From assembly GCA_039602395.1 (NCBI GenBank), contig JBCNJP010000007.1, forward strand, positions 104,396,788-104,460,787: 64,000 nucleotides of DNA, given 5' to 3'. The position numbers and the translations under genes are program-made. The number at the start of each line of letters is the position of its first letter. Position 1 is the first letter of the stretch. Source of the DNA: Deinandra increscens subsp. villosa (Eukaryota; Streptophyta; Magnoliopsida; Asterales; Asteraceae). The notes under the pieces were generated by a model, which saw nothing but the letters and a program-made list of their open reading frames with translations, did not search any database and had not been told where the DNA came from. Shown in pieces: positions 55,936-64,000 of this stretch.

Positions 55936-58660
55936 AAGACTTGGCCATATAAGTCAACAAGGTCTATTTGAATTGCATAAGAAGCATGTGTTTGGTAAAT
56001 TGAACACTTGTGACATAGGGTTCTGTGAAACATGTGTAATCTCCAAGTCACATAGAGTAAAATTTGGTAAGGGGCTACATTTGTCAAAGGGGGTCTTAGA
56101 ATATGTGCACTCAGATTTGTGGGGACCTGCAAGAACAGAATCTTTAGGGGGTGCCAGGTACTTCATTTCAATTATGGATGATTACTCAAGAAGGGTATGG
56201 TTATATCCTTTAAAGTCAAAGTCAGAAGCATTTGAAAAATTCAAATATTGGAAAATACTGGTTGAAAATCAAACTGGAAAAAGGGTAAAGAAGCTTAGGA
56301 CTGATAATGGATTGGAATTTTGCAATGGAGAATTTAACAAATTCTGCAAAGATAATGGCATTGCAAGACACCTAACCATTCCAGGTACTCCACAACAGAA
56401 TGGAGTGATTGAAAGGATGAATAGAACTTTACTAGACAAGGTAAGGTGTCTACTTTCAAGTTCTGGTTTACCAAAGAAATTTTGGGTTGAGGCTGCTTCC
56501 ACTGCATCATATCTTATAAATAGGTCTCCTTCATCTGCTTTAGAGATGAAAACTCCAATGGAGATGTGGACAGGAACTAAGGTGCATAGTTATGATGACA
56601 TGAAAGTTTTTGGATGTTTGGCTTATTCACATATTAGTCAAGGGAAACTTGAAGCAAGGGCAGTTAAGTGTGTGTTCTTGGGTTATCCAGAAGGTGTTAA
56701 AGGTTACAGATTATGGAGAATTGATGAGGGAAAACCAAGGGTTATCATAAGCAGGGATGTGGTCTTTAGGGAAGATGTGCTATACACAGACATCATGAAT
56801 GGCAAAGAGATTGCAATTGAGGTGGAGCCTACAAAAGTGGAGGAACCTGCAATTGAGGTGGAGCAACAAGTTACACCAACTCATTCAACACCACAGAACT
56901 TGGGTGATGAAGGTAATTCTGACATTTCTACCTCTGGTTATAAATTAGCTAGAGATAGAGTTAGAAGGAATATTATACCTCCTTTAAGGTTTAGAGATAC
57001 TGAAAGCATTTCAGCATATGCTTTTATAGCAGCTGAACATGAAAGTGTTCATGAACCTATATCCTATCAAGATGCTATTAACTCTAATGAACAGGAAAAA
57101 TGGAGAAGGGCTATGATAGAAGAGATGGAGTCTCTTTACAAGAATGATACATGGGAATTGGTTGATAGACCAAAGAATCAGAAGGTTGTATCATGTAAAT
57201 GGCTCTACAAACTTAAAGAAGGTATACAAGGTGTAGAAGATCCAAGGTACAAGGTCAGGCTTGTTGCTAAAGGTTTTACTCAAGTTGCAGGGGTTGACTA
57301 CAATGAGATTTTCTCTCCTGTAGTCAAACATTCTTCAATTAGAGTAATCTTGTCTATGACTGCTTATTATGACTGGGAATTAGAACATATGGATGTTAAA
57401 ACAGCTTTCTTGCATGGTTCATTGGATGAAAAGATTTACATGGCTCAACCAAAAGGGTTTGAAGTAAAAGGACAAGGAAATAAGGTATGTTTACTTAAAA
57501 AATCTCTTTATGGGTTGAAGCAGTCCCCTAGGCAATGGTATTTGAGATTTAATGATCATGTAATTTCAAAGGGGTTTGAAAGGAGCAGTTATGATAATTG
57601 TGTATATTACAGAGAATATAAGCCAGGAGAATTCATTTATCTCCTGCTATATGTTGATGACATGTTGTTGGCTGCTAAAGATCAGAAACAAATAAATGAT
57701 ACAAAACTAATGTTGATGGAAGAGTTTGAGATGAAAGAGTTAGGGCCTGCTAAGAAGATATTGGGTATGGAGATCATAAGAGACAGGAAGTTAAAAACTT
57801 TGAAGGTGTCTCATTCTGCTTACATTAAGAAGATTCTTAAAAACTATTCTATGTTGGATTGTAAGGCAGTTAAGACTCCACTTGCACCTCATTTCAAACT
57901 ATCAAAGAAAGATTGTCCCAAGTGTGATCAGGAAAGGGAATACATGAGTAAGGTTCCCTATTCTAATGTGGTAGGATCACTCATGTATTTAATGGTATGT
58001 TCAAGGCCTGATTTGGGATATTCTATAAGCCTTGTAAGTAGGTACTTAGTTGATCCTGGTAAGAATCATTGGGCTGTTGTTAAATGGATCCTAAGATACT
58101 TAAAGGGAACTCAACAGCATGGTTTAGTATTCAGTTTTGATTCTGCACAGCAATGTACTATCAAAGGCTATGCTGATTCTGATTTTGCAAAGGATCAAGA
58201 TAGGGGGAGATCAATAACAGGTTATGTGTTTATGTTATTGGGTAATGTCATTAGTTGGAAGGCATCTTTACAACATATAGTTGCTTTATCAACAACTGAG
58301 GCAGAATATATATCTCTTACTGAGGCAGTTAAAGAAGCCATTTGGTTAAAGGGCTTTGTGACTGAGTTAGGCTTAAAATTGTCTGAAACAGTGGTCTATT
58401 GTGACAACCAAGGTGCTGTGCAACTCACAAGGAATCCTGTATATCATGAAAGAACAAAACATATCAATGTTAGATTGCATTTTATCAGGGATGTTGTTCT
58501 TTCAAAGGAGGTGGAGGTGTCTGGAGTTCACACATCAGAAAATTGGTCTGATATGCTCACCAAAGTGTTAAGTGGAACAAAGTTTGAAGTTTGTTTGAGG
58601 CATTTGAAAATTGGTGAGGATCTGATAGTAAATGGAAAATCATCAAGTTTCCATTCTTGA
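55907..58660 (+). CDS. Copia integrase-reverse transcriptase-RNase H ORF
   Basis: This frame opens at 55907 after a TAG and overlaps the gag frame by 29 bases, +1 relative to it. No ATG stands at its beginning, so it needs either a frameshift or, more likely, an upstream repair of one indel. It has the integrase HHCC zinc part (WHKRLGH...CETC), the D-D-E core (SDLWGP, RTDNGLEF, QQNGVIERM), reverse transcriptase with YVDDMLL and RNase H with YADSDFA and TEAEY. The rest is uninterrupted for more than 900 codons. It could supply enzymes only if the frame problem is overcome. Confidence 0.88.
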   Translation, partial: LLVAALLWHKRLGHISQQGLFELHKKHVFGKLNTCDIGFCETCVISKSHRVKFGKGLHLSKGVLEYVHSDLWGPARTESLGGARYFISIMDDYSRRVWLYPLKSKSEAFEKFKYWKILVENQTGKRVKKLRTDNGLEFCNGEFNKFCKDNGIARHLTIPGTPQQNGVIERMNRTLLDKVRCLLSSSGLPKKFWVEAASTASYLINRSPSSALEMKTPMEMWTGTKVHSYDDMKVFGCLAYSHISQGKLEARAVKCVFLGYPEGVKGYRLWRIDEGKPRVIISRDVVFREDVLYTDIMNGKEIAIEVEPTKVEEPAIEVEQQVTPTHSTPQNLGDEGNSDISTSGYKLARDRVRRNIIPPLRFRDTESISAYAFIAAEHESVHEPISYQDAINSNEQEKWRRAMIEEMESLYKNDTWELVDRPKNQKVVSCKWLYKLKEGIQGVEDPRYKVRLVAKGFTQVAGVDYNEIFSPVVKHSSIRVILSMTAYYDWELEHMDVKTAFLHGSLDEKIYMAQPKGFEVKGQGNKVCLLKKSLYGLKQSPRQWYLRFNDHVISKGFERSSYDNCVYYREYKPGEFIYLLLYVDDMLLAAKDQKQINDTKLMLMEEFEMKELGPAKKILGMEIIRDRKLKTLKVSHSAYIKKILKNYSMLDCKAVKTPLAPHFKLSKKDCPKCDQEREYMSKVPYSNVVGSLMYLMVCSRPDLGYSISLVSRYLVDPGKNHWAVVKWILRYLKGTQQHGLVFSFDSAQQCTIKGYADSDFAKDQDRGRSITGYVFMLLGNVISWKASLQHIVALSTTEAEYISLTEAVKEAIWLKGFVTELGLKLSETVVYCDNQGAVQLTRNPVYHERTKHINVRLHFIRDVVLSKEVEVSGVHTSENWSDMLTKVLSGTKFEVCLRHLKIGEDLIVNGKSSSFHS

Positions 58661-58789
58661 CATTTCTAGTGGCAGGGAGGTATAGCTCACTCAAGTACAC
58701 AAATCCATGGATCCCTGGTATTTGGTGCAGTTGTGCTTGTTTGCTGCTGTAATGGTCAAGTTTGGTTTATTGGCTTTATTGAATCTTTA

Positions 58790-58802
58790 CTAAGGTGGAG
58801 AA
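58790..58802 (+). other. Polypurine tract
   Basis: TAAGGTGGAGAA, purine-rich, immediately before the 3' LTR; primes plus-strand synthesis in LTR elements. Confidence 0.7.
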
Positions 58803-59132
58803 TGTGAAATATCTATAGTAAAAGGTTCAAATATGCCAAATATATTGTTTGGGCCAAATGTGGCAAGGTGCTGATTCTATCGGGTTTCATTAGTTTGAAA
58901 CTTAAGGGGCTAATTTGTTAATCTGCATATCGAGTTTGTTAATTACCGTTAGCATCCGATTTAGGTATATAAGCTCAGTTTAGGCATTTGATTTGGTAGC
59001 TTCTTGTTTTCAAATTCCTTTTGTAAATCTCTTTCACTTTCGTTATCAATAAAGAATCAGTAATCGTTGGTCCAGATTAGATTCGTTTTCGTATTCAATT
59101 TCATGTGAGATTACCGATTGTATAACTCAACA
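58803..59132 (+). repeat. 3' LTR of the young Copia element
   Basis: 330 bp. The one difference from the 5' LTR that I can see is GTGGCAAGG here against GTGACAAGG there. Followed by the CTGTT duplication. Confidence 0.95.
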
Positions 59133-59412
59133 CTGTTACTACATAGTCATCAATCTAATACCGTCTTTGATTGCGGCAGAGACCATCATGTGTTCATGTG
59201 ACGCATGGCGTCAGTTGTGCCACCATTTTCGCACTCAATATGTGACGAAGCGATTAGTCCACGGTATCCCAACGTAGTTAATAACGTGCTAAGTTGCTAC
59301 ACTAGTCAGTTATTTAGGGACTCGATCTTAGCAAAAATTACTATTACTGATGAAGTGGCTATAGATAATCTATTGTAAATGCTCTTAATAATTTACATAA
59401 ATGATCTATAAG

Positions 59413-60073
59413 AGCATTCAGAGCCCGTTCCTCATCCATTCTTATAATTTAACTAAAATACTTTTATTTCTAAATTTATATATCATTTTCTGAAACCCGC
59501 ACATCTCATTCTTCATATCTATCTACTAGGTTAGTAACCCGTGTACTACACGGGTTGGATATAGATTTATAATATTATATAAATATAAAAAAGAAAATGA
59601 TAGTGATTAAGAAACTTAAAAATTATTATTGTTTGACAAGTTGTTGATTACTTTCCACAAAAATACTAAAATTATTAAGTTAATCAAATGGTAATTAATC
59701 TTAATTGATGATTTACTAAATTGGTAATTGATTGTGAGTTTGACATTTGACGCTGATGATGTGGACTCTTTATAAATGAGACATACGTCACACATTTTAT
59801 TGCTTTATTAGAATTAAGATATTCTTACTTATTTATTTAATTTTCTTTCTCTTCCACTCATACCAACTTACAAATAATATAAGGTAATAGAAAATAGAAA
59901 TTAGGGTGAATAACGGATATCAAATTTTCAAATTTCAGAGCTAAGTTTAGAGATGTGGTATGAGGATAAATAATGAGATGGAGTAATTTTTTAAATATTT
60001 TTTTTGATGTTTTTCTTGAAAATTTAAAGATGAAGTGTAGTACAGAATGAGATGTGAGCATAATGCTCTCATA
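59413..60073. mobile_element. Possible MITE interrupted by a small Helitron
   Basis: The left edge AAGAGCATTCAGAGCCC and the inverted right edge GAGAGCATTATGCTCAC are similar. Both arms contain ACATCTCATTCT further in. The 294-bp Helitron (59526-59819) lies between the arms. No exact target duplication was found, so this is tentative. Confidence 0.35.
59526..59819 (-). mobile_element. Small non-autonomous Helitron
   Basis: Read on the minus strand it starts TCTTAATTCTAATAAAGC and ends with a hairpin AACCCGTGTAGTACACGGGTT, then ACTAAC and CTAG (59526-59529). The flanking bases give the A/T site. At 294 bp it has no coding capacity and depends on an autonomous relative. Confidence 0.75.
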
Positions 60074-60336
60074 TGTGAAAAGATTGAAATGCCTTCGAGT
60101 TAACAAAAATAATTTAACAAAGTTATTATTAATTTATAAGTGAATAAAATAATTGCAAATAATTACAAAATACACGAAGATTCCTTTTAAACCGAAATGA
60201 TTCAACTCTCTAAGTTGCAAGGACGAAAAACGTAATTCACTAAACTTTTTTGAATAGAAAATCCTTTGATTAGGTAACCATGTGGATATAAAATACTTTG
60301 AACTACTTTGAAGTCCATTATTGAGACCGAATCAAA

Positions 60337-60342
60337 CACGTG
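60337..60342 (+). promoter_or_regulatory. G-box upstream of the JAZ gene
   Basis: CACGTG lies 309 bp before the JAZ start codon. MYC2-type factors bind G-boxes, and JAZ genes are typical MYC2 targets in a negative feedback loop. Function here is inferred from the motif and position. Confidence 0.55.
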
Positions 60343-60650
60343 TTCAACTCTTTCTCCGCCTTTTCCTTTCATTTATAAAATAAATTAAAAATGCGTGTTT
60401 AAAAGTGTGGAAGGTAGACTTGAAACAACAAACAAACCTCAACCAATTCACGGCAGCATCCACATTTATCTCGTGCACAAATACTATTCCGATTTCAATT
60501 TCTATTTCTATTTCTATTTCTTCCCACTACTTCAAATCAAATCAATATCTTCACCAGATCGATTATCGTTCAACTGCAACATACGATTCACTTTCAGTTT
60601 CTCTCTGAATCAAATCAATAGCTTCAATTCATCAGATCCGTGCAGTAATC

Positions 60651-62318
60651 ATGTCGGAATCATCATCATCTGCAGTTGAAATCGATTTCTTTCGTCTCTC
60701 TCGCGAATCGTCTCCGAAAAAGCTTTCTCATCGTCGAGGTACGATTGAATCTGTTGCTAGTAATTGATTGCATTTTCAGTTGAAGGTAGGATTGTTCGAT
60801 TAGCCGATTATTGATTGCGTATACGATAATTGATAAATCTGCAGATATTCAAGGAGTGATTTCGAAAATCAATCCGGAGCTTCTGAAAACTGCGATTGCT
60901 TCTGCTAATACGAGTTTCGTGGCGAACAAGCCGGTTCATATCGCTGCAACTGTTGCTCCGATGACCGTCTTCTTCAACGGAACCATTTCTGTTTTTGACG
61001 TTACGCCTAATCAGGCGGAAAGCATCATGAAACTTGCTGAAGGTGCGAATTCAGTTGTGAAGCCTGAAATCCAGCAGCAAAATCAAACGATCGGTGGAGT
61101 ACTCCGTAACGGTACGTGATCTGTGCGAAATTAAACGTTTGATTTTTCATTTTTGATTTGATTCGCTTAGAGTTATACCGATTTTTGATGTTTATTTGGA
61201 TCGTTTTGCTCAGATCTACCAATGTCAAGGAAGAGATCGTTGAGGAGGTTTTTAGAGAAGCGTAAAGAAAGGTCGGTATTCGATAACCAGATCCTCGATT
61301 CGTTTAAATATGTAACTCTGATAATTTTGCGACGGCAAAAACCGTCGCAAACGCCCTACCGGAAAAGTTTAATTTTGAGGCGATTTAACTATTTTATCCT
61401 GTGGATTTTTTAATTTAGCTTCGGAGGGGGGAATATTTTATCCACCTAGAATATATCCTCTTGATTTAGACCAAAATTACATATTTTTTAAAAAAAATAA
61501 GTTTTCAATGTATAAGTTATAACGCTATAATTTGATAAAATATTTATAAGTTTATTGAGGAAAATATATAATTTTTCTTTCCATCTTTTACCTAAATAAC
61601 TTTGCGACTGTACTAATTTACACCTGATTAACAATTTGCAAACTTAACATTTGCAAATTTGGCGACATCTTACTTTTTTTAGTGACTATAAATATTTTGA
61701 AATCGTTATAAAAGGCTTTAAATGGTTTGTTAAATCTGAAATCATGCCAAATTTACTTGAGCTCGTCGTTTAATAAACAAGAACGATCTCGAACTTGTGC
61801 TTATATTATGACTTGTTTAATAAACAAACTTGATCTTAAACTTTAAACATTGAGTTGGTATGCAAGTCTAAATGAACATTTTTTTATATAATTTATTAAA
61901 ATATATGTTAAGATTAACTAACTACTTCATATGAAATTATGATAAATTATTCCCAAGTTTAACTCGAACTTTGAATATTTTTTTATGAGCCAACCTCCAA
62001 CTAGACAGGCTCGAGCTTGGCTTAGCTCATTTGTACTAAAAAATTAATTGTAAAAAGTATAATTTAAGAATAATTCTTAACTATACTCTTGCAATAGATG
62101 TAGATTTCAGCCTTCTTATATAGTTATATGTTTTAAAACTTTACTAATAGAGTTAATTTAAGTATCATCAGTGTTTTTTTTTTTTTGTTATTTTGTAAAA
62201 TCATTTAACTGTTTATATTAAAATTAATTAATTAATTAATTAAATATATATTTGTAATTTTTGCAGGCACGTGGCTACATCTCCATACGCGTGTTCACAA
62301 GGAAGCACATCTTATTAG
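60651..62318 (+). CDS. JAZ/TIFY jasmonate-signalling repressor, JAZ10 (TIFY9)-like
   Basis: Four exons, 60651-60738, 60845-61111, 61214-61271 and 62267-62318, all GT-AG with consistent phases; 154 residues. The N-terminus VEIDFFRLS...RRDIQGVISKI matches the JAZ10 type. The TIFY/ZIM motif is TVFFNGTISVFDV (70-82) and mediates dimerisation and NINJA binding. The Jas motif is DLPMSRKRSLRRFLEKRKER (119-138), then HVATSPYA. JAZ proteins repress MYC factors in the nucleus and are degraded through COI1 when JA-Ile is present. The degron reads LPMSR where LPIAR is usual. Intron 3 (about 1 kb) falls at the end of the Jas motif, the position of the alternatively retained Jas intron. The neighbour order supports JAZ10 (At5g13220) orthology. 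Confidence 0.9.
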
Positions 62319-63353
62319 CATTGAAAAAAGACGTACGGATTCATAACTATTCGTTTCATTTTCTGTCATTTGTGACGAAGACACCACAACAAAAGCGATA
62401 CCACGGATTACGAAATCACTAGGAAAAGAAGAAGATATAAATATAAAACAAGACTTTGATTTTAAGAATGTTTACTTTCGGTGGAGTTAGGCCGCTTTCA
62501 GAAATGTTTTCTTTCTTATTTTTTTATTTTATAGTTGGACTTTTGGTCGGTCGACATATGTGACCAAGTTGTTTTGTTGATTATTCAAAGTATATCCTAA
62601 TTTGACTAATTCATATTCCTAAACGTGCCTATTAGACCTGTATTGTTAATTTATGCATTTGTTGTCGTTAGTATTTCTTATTAAAATGAATAATAATTGA
62701 AGCTTAATAATATTTACACATATATATTATATAATTCAAAGCTACAGGTGTAACTCTTAACTTTAAATTTTATTAAATCTATATAATGTTGCCTCTAATT
62801 GTGTTTATTGGAGGTACAAAACATGTCATTGAGCGTTATGAACGAAATCAACATTTGAATCTGTGTCACCATGCCTATTAATCACTAACTAAGATCATGT
62901 GACGTTATGACAATATCCATGTTAGAGAAAACATTGCATGAAAATAAGATGTTAAATAGCAAAGGACTTGTAGCTAAGTAGCTTTGTGATATAAATTGTG
63001 TGGTAAAATGAAATAGCATTTGGTCTAATTGTAGGGATGATAGTTAAAGCTTGGAGACCTTAATTCTCAAGTTTGAACATGACTCAAAGGGGTTTTCCCA
63101 AGTGGTTGGTGTTCCTGAGCGAGTCAAGTCTGGAGTATCAAATTCAGTATGGATGGTTCATGGTTGCAATCTTGTCTCAGGAATGCTTACTTGAGTTTCA
63201 GAAATTTGAGAGTAGTTTCAAACGCCGTTAAAAAAAATATGGTAAATATGTTTATCTTAAAGTAGTCGCATGTTTTATATTCACAGTCGACATAAGTATA
63301 GAGAATTAAAAATAGATTAAGGATATTTGAGTTGACTCGTTAAAAAAATATTA
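62319..63353. other. Downstream of the JAZ gene
   Basis: The first 300 bases are the probable 3'UTR. No other gene or RNA recognised. Confidence 0.4.
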
Positions 63354-63603
63354 GGCTGTTCGTAATGGGCTCCACGAGGACGTTACCCCCTTCATAGCGG
63401 CCTATCACGCCTTTAACACCACCCCTGTAACACCACCCCTGCTGGCGCTATGATTGGTTTATTTCCCCTCTGGCGCTACCACCATCACGCCTCACCCTCT
63501 CCAAGGTCACCCACGCAATATACGTAATCCCACTACGCCTCCTCTTCTCAAGACGCCTTTGAGGAGTTAATGAGGGTGATGAGCGTCACAATTACGGACA
63601 GCC
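63354..63603. mobile_element. Tourist-like (PIF/Harbinger) MITE
   Basis: 250 bp with TTA duplications at 63351-63353 and 63604-63606. Ends are GGCTGTTCGTAATGGG and (inverted) GGCTGTCCGTAATTGT. The interior is unusually GC-rich for this window (CACCACCCCTG, GCGCTACC words). Confidence 0.8.
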
Positions 63604-64000
63604 TTAATTAGTATTATCGATAAACCTATATATAACTAATGTTTATCTCTAGCTAGTGTGGAATCTCTTGTCAAATCACAAGCAAGATAATGTTATGTTA
63701 GGTATCTGATTGGATAGAATGGATGAGAGTGTTGGTTTACTCAATGTTCCATCGAGTAATAGTATAACTCAAATAGTAGGATTGATACTTATGAGCTTAC
63801 ATATTTGGAACCCTTAGTCAAGAAGTTATATATACAAACCACCAACTTCTTCATATCCAATTTGTCTACCATATTGACACCATAAAAATTTAGCAAAAAT
63901 ATACGATTAAGTAAGTGATATAATCGTCCTTATTCTTGTAGATAAATTAGGAAGAATCGTAAGTTTCTAACGTTTTTTTAGATCAAGATTCTTACCAAAT
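63604..64000. other. Window end, no feature
   Basis: AT-rich DNA without a recognisable gene. Confidence 0.4.

Larger units (their letters stand above)
54318..59132 (+). mobile_element. Near-intact, very young Copia LTR retrotransposon
   Basis: 4,815 bp with 330-bp LTRs (TGTGAAAT...CTCAACA) and a perfect 5-bp duplication CTGTT at 54313-54317 and 59133-59137. The LTRs differ at one base that I can find, about 99.7% identity. Full gag, protease, integrase, RT and RNase H are present, in the style of Tnt1-like (Tork-group) elements. One frameshift separates gag-protease from integrase-RT. Confidence 0.96.

Noticed and set aside
60395..60679. Frames in the JAZ 5' leader
   Set aside because: They consist mainly of a TTTCTA microsatellite and UTR-like sequence; the JAZ start at 60651 explains the region.
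1..64000. A new multi-gene system such as a biosynthetic or immune cluster
   Set aside because: The intact genes are unrelated housekeeping or signalling genes in mixed orientation; no co-directional set or shared pathway is seen.

Overview
The window is nuclear DNA of a flowering plant. The genes are intron-rich eudicot genes (JAZ/TIFY repressor, LITAF-domain protein, tubulin cofactor A, UBA-tailed E2, plant vWA/DUF2828 protein, plant subtilase), and the rest is AT-rich and packed with plant transposons. An asterid, possibly Asteraceae, is an impression from repeat style only. A run of exactly 500 N at 25624-26123 shows this is a scaffolded assembly.

Layout. 1-10.7 kb: a Helitron (910-2841); a plant subtilase with all catalytic residues but a frameshift near its end; a 3.0 kb Helitron (5914-8908) that cuts off the subtilase 3' end and keeps the tail of its own helicase; a two-exon cyclophilin remnant on the minus strand. 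10.7-16.9 kb: hAT remnant with a BED zinc finger, interrupted by an element with long terminal inverted repeats, then MITEs and gene-free DNA. 16.9-28.1 kb: one minus-strand gene, a UBC27-type ubiquitin-conjugating enzyme of 5 exons. Its first intron is about 10.4 kb as assembled and holds a decayed short-LTR Copia element (18692-23638, itself carrying a hAT-type MITE), a MITE, and a 1.8 kb sequence present on both sides of the N gap. 29.5-32.2 kb: tubulin-binding cofactor A (minus), with a MITE in its 5'UTR intron. 35.7-38.9 kb: a LITAF/GILP-like gene (minus) whose first intron holds a hAT element and a Tourist-like MITE. 42.9-46.9 kb: a 5'-truncated LINE with target-site duplication, a broken PPR gene and a kinase fragment with a lost DFG aspartate. 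48.0-50.0 kb: an intact single-exon vWA/DUF2828 gene. 54.3-59.1 kb: a very young Copia element whose LTRs differ at one site. 60.6-62.3 kb: a JAZ10-like gene with a G-box upstream and an intron splitting the Jas motif.

How it fits together. LITAF/GILP - vWA/DUF2828 - JAZ10 is also the order of neighbours on Arabidopsis chromosome 5 (At5g13190, At5g13210, At5g13220), so the right half looks like an ancestral gene neighbourhood expanded by transposons. Cyclophilin CYP20-2 (At5g13120) is close by in Arabidopsis and may correspond to the remnant at 9 kb. The genes do not form one pathway. I found no convincing new biological system. The most informative observations are the microsynteny, the nested insertions with exact target-site duplications, the probable unmerged contig overlap around the gap, and the JAZ gene's variant degron and Jas intron.
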